Source of the DNA: an uncultured Clostridium sp.
Lineage (GTDB): Bacteria; Bacillota; Clostridia; Lachnospirales; Lachnospiraceae
Direction: 5' to 3'
Length of the DNA: 41,834 nucleotides
Assembly (NCBI GenBank): GCA_946553025.1
Contig: CAMNRM010000044.1
Location: forward strand, 1-41,834
This document shows positions 35,380 through 41,834 of the stretch, piece after piece. Numbering within the stretch: position 1 is the first letter of the stretch; each line of letters begins with the position of its first letter. The translations under genes and the position numbers were made by a program. Under the pieces are notes generated by a model that saw only the letters and a program-made list of their open reading frames with translations, was not told the DNA's origin and searched no databases.

Positions 35380-35967
35380 TTACTCAAACTGCAAATCAAT
35401 ATCATCATCATCCGGACTGCTGTCCATTTCTTCCGTTACTGGCTTTTTCAACAGATTCACCACAAACGCAGTCACTACAGAGCCTGCGGCCAGAGCCAGA
35501 ATAAAACCAATAGGATTGCCGATCACGGGAAGGACGATAAGTCCGCCCCATGCCACCTGACAGATAACATTAGTCAGGAAGGCAATGGTTGCACCTACGA
35601 TGTCACCGATCACCAGGCTGGGGATCACACGAAGCGGATCATTGGCAGCAAAGGGAATGGCTCCCTCAGAGATACCCACACATCCCATGATTAGAGAAGC
35701 TTTTCCCGCCTCCCTCTCCTCGACGGTGTATTTTTTCGGTGCCATAAAGGTAGCCAGCGCCATACCGACAGGCGGCGCGGCCACAGCCACCGCGTTTCCG
35801 CCGGCAAAGGTGAACACACCAGCGCTGACGGTTCCATTGGCAATGGCAAATGCCACCTTGCTGAATGGACCGCCCATATCCACACCGGACAAGAAACCAT
35901 CGGCAATCCCCAGTACAACTTTGCTTCCGTCTGTAAGCGTGCTCATAAAATCAATCAGATGATTCAT
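35380..35967 (-). CDS. PTS fructose-family IIC component, C-terminal part after an in-frame stop
   Basis: The 195-residue frame is the second half of a fructose IIC permease. It contains the cytoplasmic/substrate-site region GVDMGGPFSKVAFAIANG, then PPVGMALATFMAPKKY, the motif GCVGISEGAIPFAANDPLRV and two or three membrane helices, ending in an acidic tail (SSPDDDDIDLQFE). It is in the same frame as the upstream half, and only a TAG codon at 35983-35985 separates them; five further sense codons (PIAFV) precede the ATG listed here as start. No ribosome binding site is placed to initiate it. Either the permease is inactivated, the stop is read through, or two halves are made. Confidence 0.75.
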   Translation of the reverse strand: MNHLIDFMSTLTDGSKVVLGIADGFLSGVDMGGPFSKVAFAIANGTVSAGVFTFAGGNAVAVAAPPVGMALATFMAPKKYTVEEREAGKASLIMGCVGISEGAIPFAANDPLRVIPSLVIGDIVGATIAFLTNVICQVAWGGLIVLPVIGNPIGFILALAAGSVVTAFVVNLLKKPVTEEMDSSPDDDDIDLQFE

Positions 35968-35982
35968 TACAAAGGCAATAGG

Positions 35983-36453
35983 CTACCCCAGCCCCCACAG
36001 CATAATACCGCACACCGCAAATACGCTGATAATAGGGATCACGATGATTGGCATCACCGAACGAATCACTGCTGGGACTTTGACCTTTTTTAAAAAGTGG
36101 CAGATAATTCCTGCCAGAAATCCAGAGATGATCCCACCTAAGAACCCGGCTCCGATATTATTGGCAATCATACCGCCTACTGCCCCGGCCGCAATACCTG
36201 CGCGATCAGCAATAGAAACTGCAATGTAAGCTGAAAGAACGGGAACCATAAGCCCCATGCCGGCAGATCCAATGCTCCATATCTGTCCGGCCAGGCTGTC
36301 CTCTGGCGGAACACCACCCTGCCCGTATAGTGTCACTGCCAGCGCCATCAGTACACCGGCAGCCGTAACAAAAGGAACCATATAAGATACACCATTCATC
36401 AGATGTTTTCTTGTCCCCTTAAAAATCCCTTTCAATTCTATAACAGCATTCAT
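35983..36453 (-). CDS. PTS fructose-family IIC component, N-terminal part ending at an in-frame TAG
   Basis: The 156-residue frame is the first half of a fructose IIC: KGTRKHLMNGVSYMVPFVTAAG at the start of the domain, then four to five membrane helices with GGMIANNIGAGFLGGIISGFLAG, and finally IIVIPIISVFAVCGIMLWGLG directly before TAG. In related permeases the sequence continues G-x-P-I without a break (x often Lys), exactly as it does here after the stop (PIAF). A single substitution such as AAG to TAG would explain it. The ribosome binding site is GGGGAAGGG. The combined length would be about 357 residues, normal for IIC. Confidence 0.78.
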   Translation of the reverse strand: MNAVIELKGIFKGTRKHLMNGVSYMVPFVTAAGVLMALAVTLYGQGGVPPEDSLAGQIWSIGSAGMGLMVPVLSAYIAVSIADRAGIAAGAVGGMIANNIGAGFLGGIISGFLAGIICHFLKKVKVPAVIRSVMPIIVIPIISVFAVCGIMLWGLG

Positions 36454-36491
36454 TTTCCCTTCCCCTCTCTGTATGTGAACGCAATTTTATG

Positions 36492-36941
36492 TTACTGCTT
36501 TATCTCCCTGACCAGTTCCATCACTTCCTCAGGTTTTTCCACTTTTTTCAGCTTTTCCAAAAATTCCGGATAAACCATCTTGCGGAACAGGGAAGAGATA
36601 ATCTTCAAATGCAGATCTCCCTGGCCGGGAGAAGGAACCGCGATCTGGAATACCAGATCCACCTGCTCCTTTCCGTCCCAGTCAATAGGATGGTGCAGAC
36701 GGGCAAACGCAAGAGAAGGGGTCTTCACATGAACAGATTTTGCGTGAGGCGTAGCGACTCCCATTCCAACCGCAGTGCTGGCCTGAGCCTCCCGTGCTTT
36801 CACATCCTCCACATAGCCATCCAGATCCAGCAGTCGTCCTTCCTGATACATCTTTTCGGCCAGGGCGTTCATAACTTCCTCCTGATGTTCTGCTTCCAGG
36901 TCAAACAGGATGAACGGTGCAGCCATTAATAATTCATTCAT
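36492..36941 (-). CDS. PTS fructose/mannitol-family IIA component
   Basis: The 149-residue domain has the phospho-histidine in TAVGMGVATPHAKS (His66) and the usual IIA helices (NALAEKMYQEGRLLDLDGYV near the N-terminus). It accepts phosphate from HPr and donates to IIB. It is the first gene of the long operon that runs through IIC, IIB, RmlD-like, epimerase-like, glycyl radical enzyme, activase and aldolase. AGGAGG precedes the start, and the promoter with repeat motifs lies directly upstream. Confidence 0.94.
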   Translation of the reverse strand: MNELLMAAPFILFDLEAEHQEEVMNALAEKMYQEGRLLDLDGYVEDVKAREAQASTAVGMGVATPHAKSVHVKTPSLAFARLHHPIDWDGKEQVDLVFQIAVPSPGQGDLHLKIISSLFRKMVYPEFLEKLKKVEKPEEVMELVREIKQ

Positions 36942-36957
36942 TTGCTTCCTCCTTTAT

Positions 36958-37018
36958 ATTGTTTTTTATTTATTAATCATATTTTATTATTTTTTTTTAT
37001 TGTTTGCAATGGCTTACA
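36958..37018 (-). promoter_or_regulatory. promoter of the PTS/glycyl-radical operon with candidate operators and CRE
   Basis: On the minus strand TTGCAA (37009-37004), 17 bases, TAAAAT (36986-36981). The plus-strand string TTTTTTATTGTTTG at 36993-37006 lies over the -35/spacer, and ATTGTTTTTTATT at 36958-36970 lies just after the start site. Both strings recur upstream of the PRD regulator (40761-40778), so they are candidate DeoR operators. TGTAAGCCATTGCA (minus strand, 37018-37005) resembles a catabolite response element overlapping the -35. Confidence 0.55.
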
Positions 37019-37074
37019 CCGGATAAAATTGCAGTTGCTAATGCAAATTTGAAGAAGTTGGGAAAAGACGCTTC

Positions 37075-37545
37075 CTATCCTTGTATCATATTCCGGACAG
37101 CTCCGACAACCAGTTCATGATCTTCCCGCTCACTCAGTCCGGAAACGGTGACTGTCCCCACCATCCCGATTCCTTTAACCAGCAGAGGAATACTGCCGCC
37201 GGCCGCCACATAGTCCTCACTGCGCAGCCCATAGCGATTTACCAGAGTATCCTTTTTCAGTTTCATGGAAAGAGCCATTTCATAAGAGGATTTCTGAAAC
37301 AGATAAACCAGATTTTCTTTCCTCTGTATCCATTGCTCATTGACGCAAGCTGCTCCAGGCATAGAACAGCCGAACAGACGCCTGTGGTTCAGGGTGATGG
37401 AAATGGCTATTGGGTAATGATGCTCCTTCGCCTGGCTTCGCAGCCACAACCCCATTTTCCAGGCGGTTTCTTCATTAAATTCTGTAAATTCCCATGCCTT
37501 CTCCTGGGCTTTGACACGTTCAAGTTCCTGCTGTAATTCTTCCAT
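37075..37545 (-). CDS. DUF336/HbpS-like (UPF0303, PduO C-terminal-like) protein
   Basis: The 156-residue protein matches the UPF0303/DUF336 fold: helix ELERVKAQEKAWEF, then AWKMGLWLRSQAKEHHYPIAISITLNHRRLFGCSMPG (key: Lys-Met-Gly start and the HYPIAISI strand). The end, GGSIPLLVKG-GMVGTVTVSGL-EDHELVV, is the family hallmark. Related domains bind haem or cobalamin-type cofactors, or stabilise diol-metabolism proteins. Their presence near glycyl radical or propanediol pathways is common. The start at 37545 follows AAGGAGA at a somewhat long distance. Function here is unknown. Confidence 0.8.
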   Translation of the reverse strand: MEELQQELERVKAQEKAWEFTEFNEETAWKMGLWLRSQAKEHHYPIAISITLNHRRLFGCSMPGAACVNEQWIQRKENLVYLFQKSSYEMALSMKLKKDTLVNRYGLRSEDYVAAGGSIPLLVKGIGMVGTVTVSGLSEREDHELVVGAVRNMIQG

Positions 37546-37657
37546 AATATTCTTGTTCTCCTTCCAACCATATAATGATAGAAGCGTCAAAAGATCTTTT
37601 GCCGCTTCTTATGATACAGATGCTTGGCACTTCGTGCTCCCGCAATCCTAAAAACAT

Positions 37658-38644
37658 TCAAAATCCGCCGCGATCCGCCGGAAAGATGATCCCAAGCTGC
37701 TTTTTTACCTCATCAATTATCTGCATCTCCATCAGGGAGCAGCGGTTATATTCTTCCGGTGAAATCTCTCCCCGAATCACCCGAACCCATTCCTGCGCTT
37801 CATACTCCATATTCATCCCTTCTTCCCTCTGCCAGAGAATCGTCTTCTCTCCCTTGCGGCTGTAATACTCGATTCGGAACGGACTGGGAAGCTCGTAGAT
37901 CACCAGCGTCCCCTCCTCCCCCTGGATCTGACTGGGAAGCCGGTTATCGGAAATCTTGGAATACAAAAGTTCTGCCTGCATTCCCTCATAAGAAGCCAGA
38001 ATTGTTCCTGCGCCATCCACCCCATTATTCAGGAAGATCCCATCAGCAAGTATCCGCCTGGGCATTCCCAGCAGCCGCACCAGAGAATGAATACAGTACA
38101 CGCCAATATCTGTCAACGCGCCGTTGGAAAATGCCGGATTAAAAGCATTTTCAAGCACCCCCTGTTTAAACCGGTCGTAGCGGGAGGAATACTTTCCATA
38201 CTGGAAGGTAACCCGCCTGATTCTTCCCAGCTTTGGAAGGCTATCCCGGATCAGACAAAATCCCGGATCAAATACGGGACGCATTGCTTCCAAGAGCGTG
38301 ACACCTTTTTCCTTTGCCAGCACCAGAAGAATCTCCAACTCTCTCTGATTGGACGTGATCGTCTTCTCGCAGAGCACATGCTTTCCTGCCCCCAGCAAAA
38401 TCCTGGCCTGCTCAAAATGCAGGCTGTTGGGGCTGGCGATATAAACCGCCAAAATATTCCCATTCTCCGCAATTTCCTCTAAAGTCGTACAGAATCCATC
38501 CGCTCCGTGCTTCCCGGCAAATGCTTTTGCTGTTTCTCCGCTTCTGGAATAAGCCAGAAGGTAGTGAAGTTCCGGACACTTCTTTGCCGCCTCCAGAAAC
38601 CACTCCACCACAAAATTGGTTCCGATTGTCGCAAACCCGATCAT
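37658..38644 (-). CDS. Gfo/Idh/MocA-family oxidoreductase
   Basis: The 328-residue protein has the N-terminal NAD(P)-binding start MIGFATIGTNFVVEWF, the sugar-site Lys in HVLCEKTITSN (EKP in most relatives, here EKT) and the catalytic signature ALTDIGVYCIHSLVRLLG with Asp and His. One known enzyme of this family, 1,5-anhydro-D-fructose reductase, makes 1,5-anhydromannitol, which would fit the adjacent glycyl radical lyase, but that assignment is inference. The start at 38644 follows GGAGGA. It lies 29 bases after the PRD regulator, so they are probably co-transcribed. Confidence 0.85.
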   Translation of the reverse strand: MIGFATIGTNFVVEWFLEAAKKCPELHYLLAYSRSGETAKAFAGKHGADGFCTTLEEIAENGNILAVYIASPNSLHFEQARILLGAGKHVLCEKTITSNQRELEILLVLAKEKGVTLLEAMRPVFDPGFCLIRDSLPKLGRIRRVTFQYGKYSSRYDRFKQGVLENAFNPAFSNGALTDIGVYCIHSLVRLLGMPRRILADGIFLNNGVDGAGTILASYEGMQAELLYSKISDNRLPSQIQGEEGTLVIYELPSPFRIEYYSRKGEKTILWQREEGMNMEYEAQEWVRVIRGEISPEEYNRCSLMEMQIIDEVKKQLGIIFPADRGGF

Positions 38645-38673
38645 AATAATTCCTCCGTTTCTTTCCAACATAT

Positions 38674-40617
38674 TTATCGCAAAAGTTCCAGCACCTCTTC
38701 CTTCGTTTCCGCAGCCCGGATCTGTTCCAGCGTCTGTTCGATGCCTACCTTTTCATAAAAAATCCTAAAGAATTGTCTGGTAATTTCTCCATCATTAAAA
38801 TTCAGTGCCAGAAGAAAAATCATATCTACCGGGCCATTTCCCCAGTTGATCTTCTTTTTCAGCCGAATCATACATACAGCCGGGACGAGTACATGATTTT
38901 CAATTCCGTGCGGGATAGCGACTCCATTACCGATCTCCGTAGAACTGATAGCTTCCCGGTTCAGAACCTCCTGATAATAATAAGGCGTCACACACCCCAA
39001 CCGTTCCAGAACCCTGCATCCGGTCTGGATCAGTTTTTCTTTTGTTTCTGCTTCCATATCCAGCAAAATACAATCAGGCCGGATATAATTATGCAGCGAA
39101 ACCTGCTCTGTCTTCCCCAAGCGGCGCGTGTAAACCTGGCTGCAGGCTTTTTGCAAACGCATCACATCCTGTTCACTGACAATAGGCGTCACATATACGG
39201 AGGGCTGCCTGCAGGGAAGCCCCGGAATATTGGTAATCACCAGATCCCAGGAAGGATTATAGCCAGTCTTAAGGCTGTCCCGTGAAAACACCGCAAGAAT
39301 CCGCAGCCCATGTACCCGTTTCTCAATCTTCCTGGCTGTCACCTCTGCCAGCAGCAGACTCCCCGCACCCACCAACACAGCATTAACCTCTTTCTCGACA
39401 CGAATCAGCGCTCCGCCGACTAAAAGGGCCAGAAAGGCGATCTCATGCTCGGATGGAATCTTCCCAATCACGCTGCGGATATGGCTTCCCATGCCAAAGC
39501 ATGTGTTGAAAATAACCCCATAATTGGTCTTAACCTCCTCCAAAAAGGGATTGAGAACCGCAAAGCCATAACGAGTGCGGACCATGCATTTACAAAGAAA
39601 ACTTTCCAGACCTTCTGCTAAAAGCCGATCCCCATAGAAACTCAGACCGGTAATACCGGAGATATAGGAAACGATATAATGACAAAGTTCGGCAGCCTGC
39701 TTTATGCTCCCCCGATGCTCACAATGCCAGAACTCTTCCCGTTGAAACTCTGCGCCGCAGAGTAAAAGCCCCATATAGATCCGTTCCCCAGATGGATAGC
39801 GGATCTGCCCGGCAAATTCCATACTCTCTGTCAAAGCATTCCATGATTCATCCTCGTCCCACCACATCGGTTCCAGATCCTCTTTTGAAATCCAGATTCC
39901 CTTTTCCATCCGTTTCCGCTGAACCAGAAGATATTCCACCATCATCACGAAACTATAATCCACAAAAATCAGATGCGTCTTTGTCTCAAAGAGCCGCAGC
40001 CCCTGGCATATCTCTTTCACCAGTGTCATCTTATCATTCTGAAACAGCCAGGAAGCCGTTTCTTTCGACAAACGGTAATCATATCCATCCCCCGCAATGC
40101 TCTCAGAAGGTTCTTCCTGCCGGAAAAGAGCCACCAGAGCAGAGCGCCATGCTGTTTCCGGTCCCGTCAGTCCCATACAGTACCGGGACTTTTGATTCAT
40201 ACAGATTCCATAATGAGAAAACCATTCTTTTGCCAATGCCAGATCCGCCTCCACCGTCTGCCGGGAAACATAGAGTTCTTCGGCAAACAGCGCCGCCGTA
40301 TAATTCTCCCAGCCTTCCAGAAGCACCCGGCAAATATAGTTTTTCCGTTCCTGCTCATTGTAGAAAAGCGGCTTCTGCCTTATGTACCCAGTCAGCCGTT
40401 CTTCTGTTTTCCTGGTCAGTTCCAGGCGGATTCCAATCCCCCTGCGGCTTATATAGGTAATCCCCTCCGTTTCACAAAAACACGCAACTTCTTTTAAGCA
40501 GGTATTCACTGTCCGCTCAGACAGACCAAGCATTGTGGACAGCATCTTAACCGTAAGAAAGCTGCCCTGGTTAAGCAAAAGGAGCTGGATAATCTGCCCC
40601 GCCCTGTTTGATAACAT
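38674..40617 (-). CDS. PRD and PTS-domain transcriptional regulator (MtlR/BglG-type activator)
   Basis: The 647-residue multidomain regulator has two N-terminal helix-turn-helix units (TVKMLSTMLGLSERTVNTCL and AEELYVSRQTVEADLALAK). PRD1 follows (about 185-290), PRD2 (about 300-405), an EIIB-like domain (about 410-490) and an EIIA domain (about 500-647) with STEIGNGVAIPHGI (His conserved). Aligning from memory to typical PRDs, all four phospho-histidine positions are replaced: VEYLLVQ, MGLLLCG, SFLCKCMVR and LALLVGG. The EIIB Cys is also missing (VLVGAGSLLL). It probably activates the PTS operon, with only the EIIA site left as PTS input. AAAGGAG precedes the start. Confidence 0.88.
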   Translation of the reverse strand: MLSNRAGQIIQLLLLNQGSFLTVKMLSTMLGLSERTVNTCLKEVACFCETEGITYISRRGIGIRLELTRKTEERLTGYIRQKPLFYNEQERKNYICRVLLEGWENYTAALFAEELYVSRQTVEADLALAKEWFSHYGICMNQKSRYCMGLTGPETAWRSALVALFRQEEPSESIAGDGYDYRLSKETASWLFQNDKMTLVKEICQGLRLFETKTHLIFVDYSFVMMVEYLLVQRKRMEKGIWISKEDLEPMWWDEDESWNALTESMEFAGQIRYPSGERIYMGLLLCGAEFQREEFWHCEHRGSIKQAAELCHYIVSYISGITGLSFYGDRLLAEGLESFLCKCMVRTRYGFAVLNPFLEEVKTNYGVIFNTCFGMGSHIRSVIGKIPSEHEIAFLALLVGGALIRVEKEVNAVLVGAGSLLLAEVTARKIEKRVHGLRILAVFSRDSLKTGYNPSWDLVITNIPGLPCRQPSVYVTPIVSEQDVMRLQKACSQVYTRRLGKTEQVSLHNYIRPDCILLDMEAETKEKLIQTGCRVLERLGCVTPYYYQEVLNREAISSTEIGNGVAIPHGIENHVLVPAVCMIRLKKKINWGNGPVDMIFLLALNFNDGEITRQFFRIFYEKVGIEQTLEQIRAAETKEEVLELLR

Positions 40618-40712
40618 AAGACTCCTTTCTCTTTTCTTCGCCGAATAGATCCTGTTTCATTTAATAGGCGTTTTATGACTGTTTTATTATTGATTTTTAT
40701 TATTTTAATTTT

Positions 40713-40780
40713 ATTTTACTATAAAAATCGAAAATGTCAATATTTTTATTATTAATTTTTATTGTTTTTTATTGTTTGAG
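40713..40780 (-). promoter_or_regulatory. promoter of the PRD regulator with candidate DeoR operator
   Basis: On the minus strand TTGACA (40740-40735), 16 bases, TAAAAT (40718-40713). Just upstream of the -35 lies ATTGTTTTTTATTGTTTG (plus-strand reading, 40761-40778), whose parts recur at the IIA promoter. The stretch between 40618 and 40785 is otherwise very AT-rich with no gene. Confidence 0.55.
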
Positions 40781-40785
40781 GGCAC

Positions 40786-40810
40786 AAAAAAAGACGTCTA
40801 TTACGCCCCT
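40786..40810 (-). terminator. short terminator after the DeoR regulator gene
   Basis: On the minus strand GGCGT-AATAG-ACGTC is followed by TTTTTTT. The stem is only five pairs, but the T-run is good and the place, after the DeoR stop, fits. Confidence 0.55.
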
Positions 40811-40843
40811 TTTTGTACTGCTGGATTTTTGACTGACCGCTAT

Positions 40844-41608
40844 TTAAATAATCCACTCAATCGCATAAGTTTTCATCTGTTTCTGAACCATACTGTCCAC
40901 CCCTTTTTCCAGAATTGCCCCACTAAAATCATCTACATGTGCATACACATAATTGCCATCCAGAGAAAATTTTCTGGTTTCCAGCATCATATAGGGCTTG
41001 CTTGTACATTCCAAAATTGCCTTCTTTGTAGCGGCATCCTCCGCAGCATAGGTAGTCACGATATTCCCCTCCAGATCTACCCCTACCACACCCATAAAGG
41101 CTTTGTCAAAGCGAAATTTCTTAATCTCCTGATTAGTCAGGGCCCCCACAAATCCATCCCTCCCCTCACTGAATACACCTCCCAGAAAGATAAGCTTCAC
41201 ATTGGATTCTTCTGCCAAAGTCAGCATCACATCAATCATATTGGTAACTACCGTAACCTTCAGCCCGCTTTCTGCCAGCATTCTTGCCAATTCCAGATTG
41301 GCGGTGGAAATATCCAGAAACAGCACATCCCGTTCATGGATAATCCCCAGGGCTTTCCTGGCAATGGCCTGCTTATCCTCCAGATTCTTCCCCTTTCGCT
41401 GGGACACATACCGCTCCTGCGCATTGACCCGCACCTTAACAGCGCCGCCATAGGTCTTCCGCAACAACCCCTTTTTTTGCAGAAAGGTCAAATCTTTCCG
41501 GATACTATCTTCAGTCACTTCAAACTGTCTGCTTAACTCTTTAACCAAAACAGAGCCATTCCTGTTTACCATTGATACGATCAGATTCTGACGTTCTTCT
41601 GCCAGCAT
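40844..41608 (-). CDS. DeoR-family transcriptional regulator
   Basis: The 254-residue protein starts MLAEERQNLIVSMV, with the DeoR helix-turn-helix VKELSRQFEVTEDSIRKDLTFL and KGLLRKTYGGA wing. The DeoRC sugar-phosphate sensor domain follows, with DVLFLDISTANLELARML, VTNMIDVM, FLGGVF and KAFMGVVGVD. Such regulators usually repress sugar operons and are released by a phosphorylated intermediate. The start at 41608 is preferred for spacing to AAGGAG; ATG 41614 is possible. It is upstream of, and in the same direction as, the PRD regulator, with a terminator between. Confidence 0.92.
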   Translation of the reverse strand: MLAEERQNLIVSMVNRNGSVLVKELSRQFEVTEDSIRKDLTFLQKKGLLRKTYGGAVKVRVNAQERYVSQRKGKNLEDKQAIARKALGIIHERDVLFLDISTANLELARMLAESGLKVTVVTNMIDVMLTLAEESNVKLIFLGGVFSEGRDGFVGALTNQEIKKFRFDKAFMGVVGVDLEGNIVTTYAAEDAATKKAILECTSKPYMMLETRKFSLDGNYVYAHVDDFSGAILEKGVDSMVQKQMKTYAIEWII

Positions 41609-41677
41609 AACCATTCTCTCCTTTTTTTGTAAAAATGACAACATAATGTCAACACAAAATACAACACAAAAAACAAA

Positions 41678-41702
41678 AAGCCCTTGAAAAATCAAGGACT
41701 TT
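41678..41702 (-). terminator. terminator after tRNA-Cys
   Basis: On the minus strand AAGTCCTTGA and TCAAGGGCTT form a hairpin followed by TTTGTTTTTTG, just after tRNA-Cys and before the DeoR gene. Confidence 0.82.
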
Positions 41703-41706
41703 AAGA

Positions 41707-41777
41707 AGGCGACAACCGGATTTGAACCGGTGATCAGGGTGTTGCAGACCCACGCCTTACCGCTTGGCTATGTCGCC
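41707..41777 (-). tRNA. tRNA-Cys(GCA)
   Basis: The 71-base cloverleaf has acceptor GGCGACA and TGTCGCC, D-arm AGCCAAGCGGTAAGGC, anticodon loop CTGCAAC (anticodon GCA) with a 4-pair stem GGGT/ACCC plus a T-T mismatch at the outer pair, and T-arm ACCGGTTCAAATCCGGT. CCA is not encoded. Confidence 0.93.
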
Positions 41778-41781
41778 AGAA

Positions 41782-41834
41782 TGACCCCAACGAGATTCGA
41801 ACTCGTGTTACCGCCGTGAAAGGGCGATGTCTTA
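41782..41834 (-). tRNA. tRNA-Glu(TTC), partial
   Basis: The window ends inside this gene. Visible on the minus strand are the anticodon stem and loop CGCC-CTTTCAC-GGCG (anticodon TTC), T-arm ACGAGTTCGAATCTCGT and the 3' acceptor strand TGGGGTC with A73. The 5' acceptor and most of the D-arm lie beyond 41834. Confidence 0.92.

Noticed and set aside
35980-35990. Pyrrolysine insertion at the IIC amber codon
   Set aside because: No pylT or pylS-like genes are in the window and PTS IIC is not a pyrrolysine protein; a point mutation or error is simpler, though genome-wide checks were not possible.

Overview
The window looks like chromosome from an anaerobic Clostridia species, most likely Lachnospiraceae. 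The reasons are strong AGGAGG-type ribosome binding sites, Firmicutes-type genes (DUF2975/HTH pairs, class B sortase, choline-binding-type cell-wall repeats, a Hol_Tox-like peptide), oxygen-sensitive glycyl-radical metabolism, and a complete F1Fo ATP synthase whose c subunit carries a sodium-binding signature. The species cannot be named from the sequence alone.

Layout. 1-0.85 kb: AT-rich non-coding DNA with two related palindromes, then dinD. 1.9-4.5 kb (minus): an operon of a DUF2975 membrane protein, a small Cro/C1-type regulator and a large DUF4153/DUF4173-like membrane protein. 4.8-6.4 kb: an ABC-F ATPase behind a terminator-like leader hairpin. 6.5-10.85 kb (minus): pyrC, a HAD phosphatase, a zinc-ribbon protein, a DUF378 protein and a DUF3783 protein, with several tandem minisatellites in and between them. 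10.9-12.15 kb: a xenobiotic (Vat/CatB-type) acetyltransferase with a leader peptide and a start-sequestering hairpin, followed by a compact type I toxin-antitoxin locus with a 41-residue hydrophobic peptide and an antisense RNA. 12.3-17.4 kb: topB, a secreted cell-wall-repeat protein, a DUF4041/GIY-YIG coiled-coil protein and tRNA-Ala. 17.6-25.2 kb (minus): the atp operon atpZ-I-B-E-F-H-A-G-D-C. 25.3-29.1 kb: sortase B, tRNA-Phe, tRNA-Gly, a GT-C-like membrane protein and a second tRNA-Gly.

29.3-41.6 kb (minus) is the most interesting block, a catabolic locus of about 12 kb. It holds a fructose-family PTS (IIA, IIC, IIB), a glycyl radical enzyme and its activase, a fructose-6-phosphate-aldolase-type enzyme, a ribulose-phosphate-3-epimerase-like protein, an RmlD-like reductase, a Gfo/Idh/MocA oxidoreductase, a DUF336 protein, a PRD/PTS-domain regulator and a DeoR regulator. 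The core set (PTS, glycyl radical enzyme, activase, FSA-type aldolase) matches the E. coli ybiW-ybiY-fsaA and pflD-pflC-fsaB-frw neighbourhoods. As I recall the literature, those open phosphorylated 1,5-anhydrohexitols to 1-deoxyfructose-6-phosphate, which is then cleaved by aldolase. Here the set is extended by three sugar-modifying enzymes and two regulators. The PTS IIC gene is split by an in-frame amber codon. The PRD regulator lacks every PRD phosphorylation histidine that I can align from memory. Two promoters in the locus share an AT-rich repeat that could be the DeoR operator.

The window ends with tRNA-Cys and a partial tRNA-Glu on the minus strand. All coordinates, motifs and promoter hexamers were read by eye. 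Family assignments are from memory of family motifs, not from a database search.
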